Shown here: piece after piece, positions 41,520 through 51,321 of the stretch
Numbering within the stretch: the stretch's first letter is position 1
Layout: each line of letters opens with the position of its first letter
Assembly (NCBI GenBank): GCA_020161245.1
Contig: JAIUOK010000007.1
Location: 1 to 64,000 of the forward strand
From: Actinomycetota bacterium
GTDB lineage: Bacteria > Actinomycetota > Actinomycetes > S36-B12 > CAIYMF01
Direction: 5' to 3'
DNA: 64,000 nucleotides
Position numbers and translations under genes: made by a program
Notes under the pieces: generated by a model
The model's input: only the letters and a program-made list of their open reading frames with translations
The model's database searches: none
Told to the model about the DNA's origin: nothing

Positions 41520-41711
41520 GCGCTCCTTGGCGGGGAGCTCGAGGTCGGCGTGGACGGCGCGCCAGATGTCGACGGTGTCGATGCCGGCGTCGATGGCCTG
41601 CACCACCGTGCGCCCGCCGAGGTCGGCGAGCACGTGGTCGGTGGCCCAGGAGCGCGCGTAGGCCGGCCCGAGGACCTCCTCGAGCCGCCGCCAGAACTCC
41701 GTGAGCCGCAC
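41517..41711 (-). CDS. DUF3046 protein
   Basis: A 64-aa protein starting at a GTG: VRLTEFWRRLEEVLGPAYAR, then SWATDHVLADLGGRTVVQAI, and an end like DIWRAVHADLELPAKER. This is the family found just upstream of recA in most actinobacteria. Function is unknown, but the fixed position suggests a link to recombination or simply a shared promoter region. The long frame extending upstream on this strand is a shadow. Confidence 0.92.
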   Translation of the reverse strand: MRLTEFWRRLEEVLGPAYARSWATDHVLADLGGRTVVQAIDAGIDTVDIWRAVHADLELPAKER

Positions 41712-41829
41712 GCGCCACCTCCGAGCGCACAGCCTCCCCCACGCCACGGACGCGCGCGACAGCGCCCTGGACGGGTCGAACGAGCGGCCCGCCTCCCGGC
41801 CGGGCGGCGACGTTCCCCGAGGAACGGAT

Positions 41830-41873
41830 TTGGCAAGGCTGGCCTTCGGGCGTACTTTACTTGCATGGTGCAA
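41830..41873 (+). promoter_or_regulatory. Leaderless promoter and operator of the MarR-MFS operon
   Basis: TTGGCA (41830-41835), a 17-bp spacer and TACTTT (41853-41858) form a good sigma-70-type promoter. The ATG starts 6 bp after the -10 element, so the mRNA is probably leaderless; no ribosome site is present. TTGCATGGTGCAA (41861-41873) is an inverted repeat around the start codon and probably the MarR operator. Confidence 0.78.
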
Positions 41874-42329
41874 GCAACCAAGGACGCCGCAGCGGCGCCA
41901 GCCGGGCCCGAGGGCGGGGAGGACCAGCTCTTCCGCGCCCTCGTCGTGCTCATCCAGCGGCTGCGCCGGATGAAGGGCGCCGACCACGACGGCCACGCCG
42001 GCCGCGTGGGCCTGCTCTCCCACATCGACAGCCTCGCGCCGGTGCGGATGAGCGAGCTGGCGTCCAAGGCCTGCCTCGACCAGTCGACCGTGAGCCGGCA
42101 CCTGCGCCAGCTCGAGGACGACGCCCTGGTCACCCGCACCCCCGATCCCGACGACGGCCGGGCCACCCTGCTCGAGCTCTCGCCCGAGGGCCGCGAGGTC
42201 CTCGACCGCCACATCCGCGCCCGCTCCGCGCTCATCTCCTCGGCCACGCAGTCGTGGTCGGAGGAGGACCGCGCCGCCCTCACCCGACTTCTCTCGCGTC
42301 TCGCCGACGACCTGGAGCCCCTCTCGTGA
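41865..42329 (+). CDS. MarR-family transcriptional regulator, efflux-linked
   Basis: A 154-aa protein, MVQATKDAAAAPAG onward. The winged helix is at about residues 45-105: GLLSHIDSLAPVRMSELASK, ACLDQSTVSRHLRQLEDDAL, VTRTPDPDDGRATLLELSPEG. The stop overlaps the GTG of the drug-efflux gene (GTGA), so both are made together. It probably represses the operon until an exported compound binds. Confidence 0.93.
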   Translation: MVQATKDAAAAPAGPEGGEDQLFRALVVLIQRLRRMKGADHDGHAGRVGLLSHIDSLAPVRMSELASKACLDQSTVSRHLRQLEDDALVTRTPDPDDGRATLLELSPEGREVLDRHIRARSALISSATQSWSEEDRAALTRLLSRLADDLEPLS

Positions 42330-43894
42330 ACGCACGCACCGCCCACCTCGACCCGGTGGCCGACAGCCGCAAGCACCTGCGCTGGATCCTCGGCGCCCTC
42401 ATGCTCACGATGCTGCTGGCCGCCCTCGACCAGACCATCGTGTCGACGGCCCTGCCGACCATCACCTCCGACCTCGGCGGGCTCAACGAGCTCTCCTGGG
42501 TCGTGACGGCCTACCTGCTCGCCTCCACCGCGTCGACGCCGATCTGGGGCAAGATCTCCGACCTCTACGGCCGCAAGCTCATGCTGCAGCTGTCCGTCGT
42601 CGTGTTCGTCGGCGCCTCGATGCTGGCCGGCCTGTCGCAGAACATGGGCCAGCTCATCGGCACGCGCGCCCTCCAGGGCATCGGCGGCGGCGGCATCATG
42701 GTGCTGGTCATGGCGGTCATCGCCGACCTGATCCCCCCGCGCGACCGCGGCCGCTACGCCGGCCTGTTCGGCGCCGTGTTCGGCCTCTCCTCGGTGATCG
42801 GCCCGCTGCTCGGCGGCTTCTTCACCGAGCAGCTGTCGTGGCGCTGGATCTTCTTCATCAACGTGCCGCTGGGCATCGCCGCGTTCGCCGCGCTCGCCAT
42901 GTTCCTGCACCTGCCGGTGCTGCACGAGAAGAAGCCGATCGACTGGCTGGGCTCGGCTCTGCTCGTCGCCGGCGTCACGATGCTGCTGCTCGTCACCGTG
43001 TGGGGCGGCCAGGAGTACGACTGGCTGAGCCCGACGATCATCGGCCTCGCCGTCGGCGGCGTGGCCGTGCTGGCCCTCTTCGTCTGGCACGAGCTGCGCA
43101 TCGACGAGCCGATCGTGCCGATGACCCTGTTCTCCAACAAGGTCTTCCGCGTCAGCTCGATGGTCGGCTTCATCGTCGGCTTCGCGATGTTCGGGTCGAT
43201 CGTCTACCTGAGCATCTACTTCCAGGTGGTCCGCGGCGCGACGCCGACGCAGGCCGGCCTCATGCTGCTGCCGCTCATGGTCGGCATCCTGCTGACGTCG
43301 ATCCTGTCCGGGCAGCTCATCGCCCGCATGGGCCGCTACAAGATCTTCCCGATCATCGGCACCGGCCTCGCCGCCGTCGGCATCTTCATGATGAGCAGGC
43401 TCGGCGTCGACGCTCCGTTCTGGTACGCCGCGCTCGCGATGTTCATCCTCGGCGCGGGCCTCGGCAACGTGATGCAGGTGCTCGTCCTCGCGGTGCAGAA
43501 CACGGTGGCCCCGCAGCAGATGGGGGCGGCGACCTCGGGCTCGACCTTCTTCCGCTCCATCGGCGGCTCGTTCGGCACGGCGTTCTTCGGCGCCGTGTGG
43601 ACCGCGCGGCTCGCGGCGGAGCTCTCCGACGCGTTCCCCGGCGGCACCGGCCAGCTCGGCGATGCGACGTCGTCGATCACCTCGATCGAGTCGCTGCCCC
43701 CGGCGATCCAGTCGGTGGTGCTCGAGGCGTTCGCCCGCGCGCTCGACACGACGTTCCTCGTCGCCGTGCCGTTCATGGTGGTGGCGTTCCTGCTGGCCTG
43801 GCTGCTCCCCGAGGTGCGGCTCAAGACCCACCGCGACGTCGCGGAGGAGCTCGCCGACGACGCCGCCGTGCCGCTCCCGATGGCGCTCGACTGA
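42326..43894 (+). CDS. MFS drug:proton antiporter, DHA2 (EmrB/QacA) type
   Basis: A 522-aa protein with 14 hydrophobic helices. It has the DHA2 signature MLLAALDQTIVSTALPTI in helix 1, motif A-like GKISDLYGRKLM, and GAVFGLSSVIGPLLGGFF (motif C) in helix 5. The GTG start overlaps the regulator's stop. It exports drugs or toxic metabolites using the proton gradient. A strong terminator follows. Confidence 0.95.
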   Translation: MNARTAHLDPVADSRKHLRWILGALMLTMLLAALDQTIVSTALPTITSDLGGLNELSWVVTAYLLASTASTPIWGKISDLYGRKLMLQLSVVVFVGASMLAGLSQNMGQLIGTRALQGIGGGGIMVLVMAVIADLIPPRDRGRYAGLFGAVFGLSSVIGPLLGGFFTEQLSWRWIFFINVPLGIAAFAALAMFLHLPVLHEKKPIDWLGSALLVAGVTMLLLVTVWGGQEYDWLSPTIIGLAVGGVAVLALFVWHELRIDEPIVPMTLFSNKVFRVSSMVGFIVGFAMFGSIVYLSIYFQVVRGATPTQAGLMLLPLMVGILLTSILSGQLIARMGRYKIFPIIGTGLAAVGIFMMSRLGVDAPFWYAALAMFILGAGLGNVMQVLVLAVQNTVAPQQMGAATSGSTFFRSIGGSFGTAFFGAVWTARLAAELSDAFPGGTGQLGDATSSITSIESLPPAIQSVVLEAFARALDTTFLVAVPFMVVAFLLAWLLPEVRLKTHRDVAEELADDAAVPLPMALD

Positions 43895-43913
43895 CACGTC
43901 GACCGCACGCACG

Positions 43914-43949
43914 ACGAGGCCCCGCACCGGATCCGGTGCGGGGCCTCGT
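43914..43949. terminator. Bidirectional terminator between convergent genes
   Basis: Perfect 18-bp palindrome without spacer: ACGAGGCCCCGCACCGGA followed by TCCGGTGCGGGGCCTCGT. It lies 19 bp after the MFS stop and 7 bp before the LppM-like gene's stop, and should work in both directions. Confidence 0.92.
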
Positions 43950-43956
43950 CACGTCG

Positions 43957-45051
43957 TCAGGCCGGCGGCGCGGGCGGGGCCGGCGGACGGTCGTCGGGCA
44001 GCCCGTCGAGCGGCGGCACGTCCGAGACCGGATCGGCCGGAGGCTCGGTCGGGACGACCTGCGTCGGCACGCCGTCGGGCAGCACCACGGTGTCCTGCGG
44101 CTGCCCGGCGAGGTCGGGGCGGCCCATCTCGGCCGCGGCCGGAGCCCCTTGGCCGCCGAGCAGGAACGGGTCCTCGGCGCGGGGGGCGTCGATCGGGCTG
44201 ACCGCGCCCTTCTTCGCCCCGCGGCGCAGCAGGAAGACGCCGAGCGCGGCGAGCGCCAGAAGGGCGAGCGCGGCGATCGCCCACGGCAGCACGGGCGAGG
44301 TGGACGACGCGGGCGCCGAGCCCTCCCCCACCGAGCCGGGCTGGCCGGTCGCCGATCCGTCGCCGTCGCCGTCCCCGTCGCCGGACCCCGAGCCGGACAG
44401 GCCCTCGCCGTCGGTGGCGTAGGCCTTGGCGGTGAGCTGCAGGTTGTCGCCCGGCTTGGGCGTCCACACCACGGTGGCGCCGTCGACCTCGCCGTTGCTC
44501 TCGACGACGGCGCCGGGGAAGGTCACCGCCACGCGCACCTCGAAGGAGTCGATGATCTGCTGCGTGATCGCGTCGGGCGATTCGGTCGGCCCGCCGCCGG
44601 CGGCGTCGCTCAGGTCGAGGGTGCCGGTGAGGACGAAGAACTCGCCCTCGCGCACGATCTTCAGCTCGTCGCCGGTCTCGCCGGTGCCGTCCGAGCCGAA
44701 CGACTCGAGCGGGGCGCCGGTGAAGGACACCTTCTGCCCGTACTTGCCGCCCTCGTCGTAGACCTCGGTCGTGACGTCGCCGGCGCCCGGGATCACGGCG
44801 TCCGCGCCGTCGCTGTTCTGGTCGAAGACGTCCTTGGGGTCCTGCCCCAGGGCCTCGATGACCTTCTTGTCGAAGGCGAAGATGATCGCGCCGTCGACGG
44901 TGTCGTCGCTCTGGACCGTGAGGTCCATGTCGAGCTTGATGCAGCCGGACAGCGTCACCATGACGGCGGCCGCGCAGGCGGCCAGCGCTGCGGTGCGGCG
45001 GAGGCGGCGCGGGCGCCCGGGGGTCGGGACGGCGGAGCGGGTCGTCAGCAT
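43957..45051 (-). CDS. LppM-like lipoprotein with C-terminal membrane anchor
   Basis: A 364-aa protein. The signal ends VMVTLSGC, an acylated Cys near residue 37. The LppM/DUF3153 domain (about 38-210) has LDMDLTVQSDDTVDGAIIFAFDK and VAVTFPGAVVESNGEVDGATVVWTPKPGD. A Gly/Asp-Ser repeat linker, one transmembrane helix (LPWAIAALALLALAALGVFLL) and a Pro-rich cytoplasmic tail follow. Mycobacterial LppM is involved in lipoglycan traffic at the envelope; the same role here is inferred. Confidence 0.88.
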   Translation of the reverse strand: MLTTRSAVPTPGRPRRLRRTAALAACAAAVMVTLSGCIKLDMDLTVQSDDTVDGAIIFAFDKKVIEALGQDPKDVFDQNSDGADAVIPGAGDVTTEVYDEGGKYGQKVSFTGAPLESFGSDGTGETGDELKIVREGEFFVLTGTLDLSDAAGGGPTESPDAITQQIIDSFEVRVAVTFPGAVVESNGEVDGATVVWTPKPGDNLQLTAKAYATDGEGLSGSGSGDGDGDGDGSATGQPGSVGEGSAPASSTSPVLPWAIAALALLALAALGVFLLRRGAKKGAVSPIDAPRAEDPFLLGGQGAPAAAEMGRPDLAGQPQDTVVLPDGVPTQVVPTEPPADPVSDVPPLDGLPDDRPPAPPAPPA

Positions 45052-45198
45052 GCGGCCATCCTGGCCCACCGCCCTGTCCCGGCGGCGCACCCGGGCGGCA
45101 CGTGACCGGATCGGGACGTCCCCTGCGTGCGGACCCCCTCGGACGCCGTCGCCGCGGACGGAGGAGCGGCTGTCGGGGGCCCGGTGTTGGATGGCCAG

Positions 45199-48100
45199 GT
45201 GAGCGCGCGCCGTCGGGAGCCGGTACCCCGGCCCGACGACGTCCTGGGCCGGTTCTCCCCGGCCACCCAGGAGTGGTTCGCCTCGGCGTTCGAGGCCGCC
45301 ACCCCCGCGCAGCTCGGCGCCTGGGACGCCGTGTCGTCCGGGCAGAACGCGCTTGTCGTCGCGCCCACCGGCTCGGGCAAGACGCTGGCGGCGTTCCTGT
45401 GGGCCCTCGACGGCCTCGCCCGCGAGCCGCTGCCCGAGGATCCGAAGGAGCGGTGCCGGGTCCTCTACGTGTCGCCGCTGAAGGCGCTCGCGGTGGACGT
45501 CGAGCGCAACCTCCGCAGCCCGCTCGCCGGGATCCGCCGCGAGTCGGTGCGGCTCGGGCTGCCCGAGCCCGACGTCGCGGTCGGCGTCCGGTCCGGCGAC
45601 ACCCCGGCCGACGAGCGGCGGCGGTTCCTGACCAAGCCGCCCGACGTCCTCATCACGACGCCGGAGTCGCTGTTCCTCGTGCTCACGTCGCAGGCGCGCG
45701 AGTCGCTGCGCGGGGTGCGCACGGTGATCGTCGACGAGGTGCACGCGGTCGCTGGCAGCAAGCGCGGCGCGCACCTCGCCATCTCGCTCGAGCGGCTCGA
45801 CGCCCTGCTCGAGCAGCCCGCGCAGCGCATCGGCCTGTCGGCCACGGTGCGCCCGGTCGAGGAGGTCGCCTCGTTCCTCGGCGGCTCGCGGCCGGTCACG
45901 GTGGTGCAGCCGCCGGCGAGCAAGACCGTCGAGCTCGAGGTCGTGGTGCCGGTCGACGACATGGCCGAGCTCGGGGCGTCCACGGGCGAGGTCGACGGCT
46001 CCGCCGCGGGCGAGGAGCGGCGCACGTCGATCTGGCCGCATCTCGAGGAGCGCGTCGTCGACCTCGTCGCCGAGCACCGGTCGACCATCGTGTTCGCCAA
46101 CTCCCGCCGTCTCGCCGAGCGGCTCACCGCACGGCTCAACGAGATCTGGGCCGAGCGCACCCTCGACGCGTCGTTCGAGACCGGCGGAGCACCCGCTGCC
46201 GCGATGGGTCAGGCCGGATCCACCGGAGGGGCGCCGGCCGTGCTCGCCCGGGCCCACCACGGCTCGGTGAGCAAGGAGCAGCGCTCGCTCATCGAGGAGG
46301 ACCTCAAGGCGGGCCGGCTGCCCGCCGTCGTGGCCACGAGCTCGCTCGAGCTCGGCGTCGACATGGGCGCAGTCGACCTCGTCGTGCAGGTCGAGTCGCC
46401 GCCGTCGGTCGCGAGCGGCCTGCAGCGCGTCGGACGCGCGGGCCACCAGGTCGGCGCGGTGAGCAAGGGCGTGGTGCTGCCGAAGTACCGCGGCGACCTC
46501 GTGCAGACCGCGGTGGTCGCCGAGCGGATGCGCCAGGGGCTCATCGAGGAGATGCGCATGCCGCGCAACCCGCTCGACGTGCTCGCCCAGCAGATCGTGG
46601 CGATGTGCTCCACCGACGAATGGCACGTCGACGACGTCCTCGCGCTGGTGCGCCGGGCCGCGCCGTTCGCCACGCTGCCGCAGTCGGCCTACGACGCCGT
46701 GCTCGACATGCTCGCCGGCCGCTACCCCAGCGACGAGTTCGCCGAGCTGCGCCCGCGCCTGGTGTGGGACCGCACCACCGGCACCCTCACCGGCCGCCCC
46801 GGCGCGCAGCGCCTCGCGGTGACCAGCGGCGGCACGATCCCCGACCGCGGGCTGTTCGGCGTCTTCCTGGTAGGAGAGAAGGCCTCCCGCGTCGGCGAGC
46901 TCGACGAGGAGATGGTCTACGAGTCGCGCGTGGGCGACGTGTTCTCCCTCGGTGCGTCCTCCTGGCGCATCGAGGACATCACCCACGACCGCGTCCTCGT
47001 GTCGCCCGCCCCGGGCGTGCCCGGCCGGCTGCCGTTCTGGCACGGCGACGCGCTCGGCCGGCCCTACGAGCTCGGCCGTGCGATGGGCGGGTTCCTCCGC
47101 GAGGTGTCGGCGCTGCCGCGGCCGAAGGCCGAGGCGCGGCTCGTCGAGAGCGGCCTCGACGCCAACGCCGTGACCAACCTGCTCGCCTACCTCGACGAGC
47201 AGCGCAGCGCCACCCACCACGTGCCCGACGACCGCACACTGGTGGTCGAGCGCGTGCGCGACGAGCTCGGCGACTGGCGCGTCGTCGTCCATTCGCCGTT
47301 CGGCGCGCAGGTGCACGCGCCCTGGGCGCTCGCGATCGGTGCGCGCATGCGCGAGCGGTTCGGCGTCGACGCGCAGGTGATGCACGCCGACGACGGCATC
47401 GTGCTGCGCCTGCCCGACGTCGAGGACGACGACGTCGTGCGCGGCGTGCTCGAGGCGTCGCTGCTCGGCCCCGACGAGGTCGAGGCGCTCGTCACCGCCG
47501 AGGCGGGCGGGTCGGCGCTGTTCGCCTCGCGGTTCCGCGAGTCGGCCGCCCGCGCGCTGCTGCTGCCGCGGCGCAACCCCGGCAAGCGCTCGCCGCTGTG
47601 GCAGCAGCGGCAGCGCTCCGCGCAGCTGCTGTCGGTCGCGTCGCAGTACGGCTCGTTCCCGATCGTGCTCGAGACGATGCGCGAGGTGCTGCAGGACGTC
47701 TACGACGTCCCCGGCCTCGTGTCCCTCATGCGGTCGGTGCAGTCGCGCGAGGTGCGCGTCGTCGAGGTGGAGACCCAGACCCCCTCGCCGTTCGCGCGGT
47801 CGCTGCTGTTCGGCTACGTCGCGCAGTACCTCTACGAGGGCGACTCGCCGCTGGCCGAGCGCCGCGCCGCCGCGCTCACCCTCGACACCGCGCTGCTCTC
47901 GGAGCTGCTCGGGCAGGCCGAGCTGCGCGACCTGCTCGACCCGGCCGCGCTCGAGCAGGTCGAGGCCGAGCTGCAGCGCCTCACGCCGGAGCGCCGGGCC
48001 AAGGACCGCGAGGGCGTGGCCGATCTGCTGCGGATGCTGGGCCCGCTCACCCGCGAGGGGCTCGCCGAGCGCGGCGCCGAGATGGCGTGGATCGACGAGC

Positions 48101-49806
48101 TGCTCGCAGCCCGGCGCGCGATCGAGGTGCGGATGGGCGGCGTTGCCGCCGTGGCCGCCGTCGAGGACGCCGCCCGGCTGCGCGACGCCCTGGGCACCGC
48201 ACTGCCCGTGGGCCTGCCTGACGCGTTCCTCGAGCCGGCGGGCGACCCCGTCGGCGACCTCGTCTCGCGCTGGGCCCGCACGCACGGCCCGTTCCACGCC
48301 GCCGACGTCGCGCGCGCGTTCGGGCTCGGCGTCGCCGTCGTCACCGCCGCGCTGCAGCGGCTGGCGGCCGCGGGCCGCGTGGTCAGCGGCGAGTTCCGTC
48401 CGGGCGGCTCCGGCACCGAGTGGTGCGACGCCGAGGTGCTGCGCCTCGTGCGGCGCCGGTCCGTGGCGGCGCTGCGCCGCGAGGCCGAGCCCGTGCCGCC
48501 GGAGACGCTCGGGGTGTTCCTGCCGTCGTGGCAGAACGTCGGCGGGCGGCTGCGCGGCCCGGACGGCGTGCTGCGGGTGGTCGAGCAGCTCGCGGGCGTC
48601 GTGGTGCCGGCGTCGGCATGGGAGTCGCTCGTGCTTCCGTCGCGGGTGGAGGGCTACTCCCCCGCCATGCTCGACGAGCTCATGGCCTCGGGCGAAGTCG
48701 TGTGGTCGGGCGCGGGGTCGCTGCCGGGCGGCGACGGCTGGGTGGCGCTCGCGCCGGCCGACAGCGCCGACCTCGTGCTGCCCGACGTCCTCGAGCTCGA
48801 GGAGACCGCACTGCACACCGCCGTGCTCGACACGCTCTCGGGCGGCGGGGGCTGGTTCTTCCGCGCGCTCTCCGATCGCGTCGGCCCAGCGGTGAACCCG
48901 GGCGGCGGCGGGGTCGACGACGACGCCCTGGTCGAGGCGCTGTGGGATCTCGTGTGGACCGGTCAGGTCGCCGGCGACACGTTCGCGCCGCTGCGCTCGC
49001 GGCTGTCGGGCTCGTCGCGCAAGCCGCGGACGGCTGCGGCGCCGCCGCGGTCCGTGCCGCGCGGCCGCTACGCCCGGCCCCCGCGGTCCTCGCGCGCCGC
49101 GATGCCCACCCGGGGCGGGCCGCCCTCGGTGAGCGGCCGCTGGTCGCTGCTGCCGCCGCGGTCTGCCGACGCCACGCTGCGCGCCGCGGCGCTCGCGGAG
49201 GGCCTGCTCGACCGCCACGGCGTCGTCACGCGCGGGGCCGTCGCGGCCGAGCGCGTCACCGGCGGGTTCGCCGGGGTCTACCGCGTCCTGTCGGCGTTCG
49301 AGGACGCCGGGCGCTGCCGGCGCGGCTACGTCGTCGAGGGCCTGGGCGCGGCGCAGTTCGCGCTGCCGGGCGCGGTCGACCGGGTGCGCGCTGCCGCGCC
49401 CGACCGCCGCGACCCGTCGGCGCCGAGGCGGGCCGTCGTCCTCGCCGCCACCGACCCGGCCAACCCGTACGGCGCGGCGCTGGGCTGGCCCGCGCGTCCC
49501 GAGGACTCCGCGAGCGGGCACAAGCCGGGCCGCAAGGCCGGCGCGCTCGTGGTGCTCGTCGACGGCGCGCTCGCGCTCTACGTCGAGCGCGGCGGCCGCA
49601 CCCTGCTCTCGTGGGGCGACGACGCCGACGTGCTCGCGGCCGCGTCGTCGGCACTGGCGTCGTCGGTGAAGGACGGCACCCTCGGCCGGCTCACCGTGCA
49701 GACCGCCGACGGCACCTCGGTGCTCGCGCCCGACTCGGCGCTCGGCCGGGCCCTGGAGCACGCCGGCTTCATCGCCACCCCTCAGGGCCTGCGCCTCCGG
49801 GCGTGA
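45199..49806 (+). CDS. lhr: Lhr-type large ATP-dependent DNA helicase
   Basis: A 1,535-aa protein if the GTG at 45199 (VSARRREPV) is used; a GTG at 45127 would add 24 residues. Superfamily 2 motifs: [20 protein letters not shown] (Walker A near 50), [14 protein letters not shown] (DEVH box), [14 protein letters not shown], and [20 protein letters not shown] and [10 protein letters not shown] in the second RecA domain. A winged helix, the Lhr core and a long C-terminal domain follow. In mycobacteria it belongs to the mitomycin-C damage response and is next to nei; here nei is 1.5 kb away, after VapBC. Confidence 0.96.
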   Translation: MSARRREPVPRPDDVLGRFSPATQEWFASAFEAATPAQLGAWDAVSSGQNALVVAPTGSGKTLAAFLWALDGLAREPLPEDPKERCRVLYVSPLKALAVDVERNLRSPLAGIRRESVRLGLPEPDVAVGVRSGDTPADERRRFLTKPPDVLITTPESLFLVLTSQARESLRGVRTVIVDEVHAVAGSKRGAHLAISLERLDALLEQPAQRIGLSATVRPVEEVASFLGGSRPVTVVQPPASKTVELEVVVPVDDMAELGASTGEVDGSAAGEERRTSIWPHLEERVVDLVAEHRSTIVFANSRRLAERLTARLNEIWAERTLDASFETGGAPAAAMGQAGSTGGAPAVLARAHHGSVSKEQRSLIEEDLKAGRLPAVVATSSLELGVDMGAVDLVVQVESPPSVASGLQRVGRAGHQVGAVSKGVVLPKYRGDLVQTAVVAERMRQGLIEEMRMPRNPLDVLAQQIVAMCSTDEWHVDDVLALVRRAAPFATLPQSAYDAVLDMLAGRYPSDEFAELRPRLVWDRTTGTLTGRPGAQRLAVTSGGTIPDRGLFGVFLVGEKASRVGELDEEMVYESRVGDVFSLGASSWRIEDITHDRVLVSPAPGVPGRLPFWHGDALGRPYELGRAMGGFLREVSALPRPKAEARLVESGLDANAVTNLLAYLDEQRSATHHVPDDRTLVVERVRDELGDWRVVVHSPFGAQVHAPWALAIGARMRERFGVDAQVMHADDGIVLRLPDVEDDDVVRGVLEASLLGPDEVEALVTAEAGGSALFASRFRESAARALLLPRRNPGKRSPLWQQRQRSAQLLSVASQYGSFPIVLETMREVLQDVYDVPGLVSLMRSVQSREVRVVEVETQTPSPFARSLLFGYVAQYLYEGDSPLAERRAAALTLDTALLSELLGQAELRDLLDPAALEQVEAELQRLTPERRAKDREGVADLLRMLGPLTREGLAERGAEMAWIDELLAARRAIEVRMGGVAAVAAVEDAARLRDALGTALPVGLPDAFLEPAGDPVGDLVSRWARTHGPFHAADVARAFGLGVAVVTAALQRLAAAGRVVSGEFRPGGSGTEWCDAEVLRLVRRRSVAALRREAEPVPPETLGVFLPSWQNVGGRLRGPDGVLRVVEQLAGVVVPASAWESLVLPSRVEGYSPAMLDELMASGEVVWSGAGSLPGGDGWVALAPADSADLVLPDVLELEETALHTAVLDTLSGGGGWFFRALSDRVGPAVNPGGGGVDDDALVEALWDLVWTGQVAGDTFAPLRSRLSGSSRKPRTAAAPPRSVPRGRYARPPRSSRAAMPTRGGPPSVSGRWSLLPPRSADATLRAAALAEGLLDRHGVVTRGAVAAERVTGGFAGVYRVLSAFEDAGRCRRGYVVEGLGAAQFALPGAVDRVRAAAPDRRDPSAPRRAVVLAATDPANPYGAALGWPARPEDSASGHKPGRKAGALVVLVDGALALYVERGGRTLLSWGDDADVLAAASSALASSVKDGTLGRLTVQTADGTSVLAPDSALGRALEHAGFIATPQGLRLRA

Positions 49807-49828
49807 CACGGGCTGTCTACACCTCGAT

Positions 49829-49848
49829 GGTGTATCCCAGGTGTATCC
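49829..49848 (+). promoter_or_regulatory. Direct-repeat operator and promoter of vapBC
   Basis: GGTGTATCC occurs at 49829-49837 and 49840-49848, 11 bp apart, and ACACC at 49820 pairs with the first copy. The TATCCT formed at 49844-49849 can be a -10 element, leaving 6 bases to the ATG, so the message may be leaderless. Such repeats are typical antitoxin-binding sites. Confidence 0.65.
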
Positions 49849-49855
49849 TCGGCGT

Positions 49856-50068
49856 ATGAGCCGCACGAACATCGAGCTCGACGACGAGCTGGTGGCCGCC
49901 GCCATGTCGCGGTTCGGCCTCACCACGAAGCGCTCGGTGGTCGAGCTCGCGCTGCGCCGGCTGCTCGCCTCCCCCGTCGACGCCGCGTTCGTGCGTTCCC
50001 TCGAGGGCATCGGATGGGACGGCGACCTCGACGAGATGCGCGCTGGGGACGCGCCGCGCGCCTGGTGA
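49856..50068 (+). CDS. vapB: VapB-type antitoxin
   Basis: A 70-aa protein. [38 protein letters not shown] is the ribbon-helix-helix type DNA-binding part of the VapB group often annotated DUF2191. The acidic C-terminus ([21 protein letters not shown]) should wrap around the toxin, with a final Trp as in many VapB proteins. The stop overlaps the GTG of the toxin gene. Confidence 0.92.
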   Translation: MSRTNIELDDELVAAAMSRFGLTTKRSVVELALRRLLASPVDAAFVRSLEGIGWDGDLDEMRAGDAPRAW

Positions 50069-50478
50069 CGCCGCTCCTGCTGGTCGACTCCTCGGTCTGG
50101 ATCGACCATCTGCGCGGCGTTTCGCCCTCCGCCTCGCAGCGGCTGGCCGCTGAGCTCGGCGACGGCCTGAGCACCGGCGTCCGGATGTGCGAGCCGGTGG
50201 CGATGGAGCTCATCGCCGGTGCCTCACCCGCGCAGCTCGGTCCCATCGTGGCGCTCGTCGACGGGCTGCAGGGTCTTGCGGTCGATCCTCACCTGGACTT
50301 CCGGACCGCTGCCGAGCTCAGCCGGTCGGCGCGAGCCGCAGGGCAGACCGTCCGGTCCATCGTCGACTGCCTGATCGCTGCTGTGGCGCTGCGGCACGAC
50401 GCGGTGGTGGTGCATCGCGACCGCGACTTCGACGTCCTCGCCGAGGTGAGCCCCCTGCGCACGCAGCGCTGGGATTGA
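50065..50478 (+). CDS. vapC: VapC-type PIN-domain RNase toxin
   Basis: A 137-aa protein starting at a GTG that overlaps vapB by four bases. PIN-domain acidic residues are Asp8 ([13 protein letters not shown]), Glu48 (AMELIAG), Asp101 (SIVDCLIAA) and Asp119/Asp121 ([10 protein letters not shown]), so the magnesium site is intact. It cleaves RNA, often a specific tRNA or rRNA; the target cannot be predicted. The pair lies between lhr and nei, genes that are neighbours in other actinobacteria, and so looks inserted. Confidence 0.93.
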   Translation: MTPLLLVDSSVWIDHLRGVSPSASQRLAAELGDGLSTGVRMCEPVAMELIAGASPAQLGPIVALVDGLQGLAVDPHLDFRTAAELSRSARAAGQTVRSIVDCLIAAVALRHDAVVVHRDRDFDVLAEVSPLRTQRWD

Positions 50479-50500
50479 GGCGCCCCGCGCCTGCAGGCCG

Positions 50501-50564
50501 CACGTAACACCCGCAACGGCACAAGAACACGGCGGTTTCTGTGCAGCTGCTGGTGTGACACGCG
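50501..50564. repeat. 64-bp palindromic element, copy D
   Basis: CACGTAACACCCGCAACGGC and GCAGCTGCTGGTGTGACACGCG pair with a few mismatches; GCACAAGAA/TTTCTGTGC extends the stem. The length is again 64 bp and the ends match CGNGTAAC...GTTACNCGCG with one change each, while the stem is new. It lies between the convergent vapC and oxidoreductase genes. Confidence 0.8.
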
Positions 50565-50569
50565 GCTCC

Positions 50570-51226
50570 TCAGCCGGCGCGCACGACCGCGACGTTGAAC
50601 GACGGCGTGCCGAAGGAGCCCATGAGGGAGAGCCACAGCGGCAGGTAGAGCTCGAGGCCGCGGGCGGCCGCGATGCCGCCGGCGTCGACGACCTCGTCGG
50701 CCTCCCAGCCGAAGCCGACGAGCACGTCGCGCGCCACCGCCTTGGCGTCGGCGTCGTCGCCGGCGACGAACACCGAGTGCGGACCGGACAGCTGCCGCGG
50801 GTGCACCATCACGTCGGCGTTCATCGTGTTGAGCGTCTTGACCACGCGGGCCTCCGGGAACGCCGACTGGATCTGCTCGCCGAGGCTGCGGCCGTCGGGC
50901 TGCACGACCTTGGGCGGGAACCCCTCGGAGAAGTCGAGCGGGTTGGAGATGTCGAGCAGCACCTTGCCGGCGAGGTTCTCCTCGCCGGCCGCCGCGAGCG
51001 CCTCGAGCGACACCAGGCCTCCGGTGGCGTTGACGACGACCTCGCCCCAGGCGGCGGCGTCGGCGAAGGTGCCCTCGCTCGCGCCCTCGCCGGCCTCGGC
51101 CACGAACGCCAGCGCCTTCTCGCCGCCCGCGCTGCGCGAGCCCATCCGCACCTCGTGGCCGGTCTCGACCAGCCGGCGGCCGAGCGACTGCCCCACCATG
51201 CCTGTGCCCAGCACCGCGATCCGCAT
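50570..51226 (-). CDS. F420-dependent NADP oxidoreductase-like protein
   Basis: A 218-aa Rossmann-fold protein: MRIAVLGTGMVGQSLGRRLVETGHEVRMGSR is the nucleotide-binding loop, DISNPLDFSEGFPP and VVKTLNTMNADVMVHP follow, and GDDADAKAVARDVL lies near the end. This is the NADPH-dependent F420 reductase/NAD-binding family (YrrT/Fno-like), common in actinobacteria. It may use NADP(H) with F420 or act on another substrate; that cannot be decided from sequence. It is divergent from nei by 95 bp. Confidence 0.87.
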   Translation of the reverse strand: MRIAVLGTGMVGQSLGRRLVETGHEVRMGSRSAGGEKALAFVAEAGEGASEGTFADAAAWGEVVVNATGGLVSLEALAAAGEENLAGKVLLDISNPLDFSEGFPPKVVQPDGRSLGEQIQSAFPEARVVKTLNTMNADVMVHPRQLSGPHSVFVAGDDADAKAVARDVLVGFGWEADEVVDAGGIAAARGLELYLPLWLSLMGSFGTPSFNVAVVRAG

Positions 51227-51321
51227 CGGTCCTCCTCGTGCCGTTGTGTCCGATGGTGGACCAACCCTGGTCGCAGCGCCGGTGTTCCCGGGAGAGGATC
51301 GACGCGACGGAGGGAGGCGAC

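Noticed and set aside
43957-50109. A minus-strand open frame of about 2,050 codons opposite lhr
   Set aside because: Its upstream part is Arg/His/Gly-rich nonsense caused by high GC in antisense frames; only the last 364 codons, after the lipoprotein signal at 45051, are a real gene.
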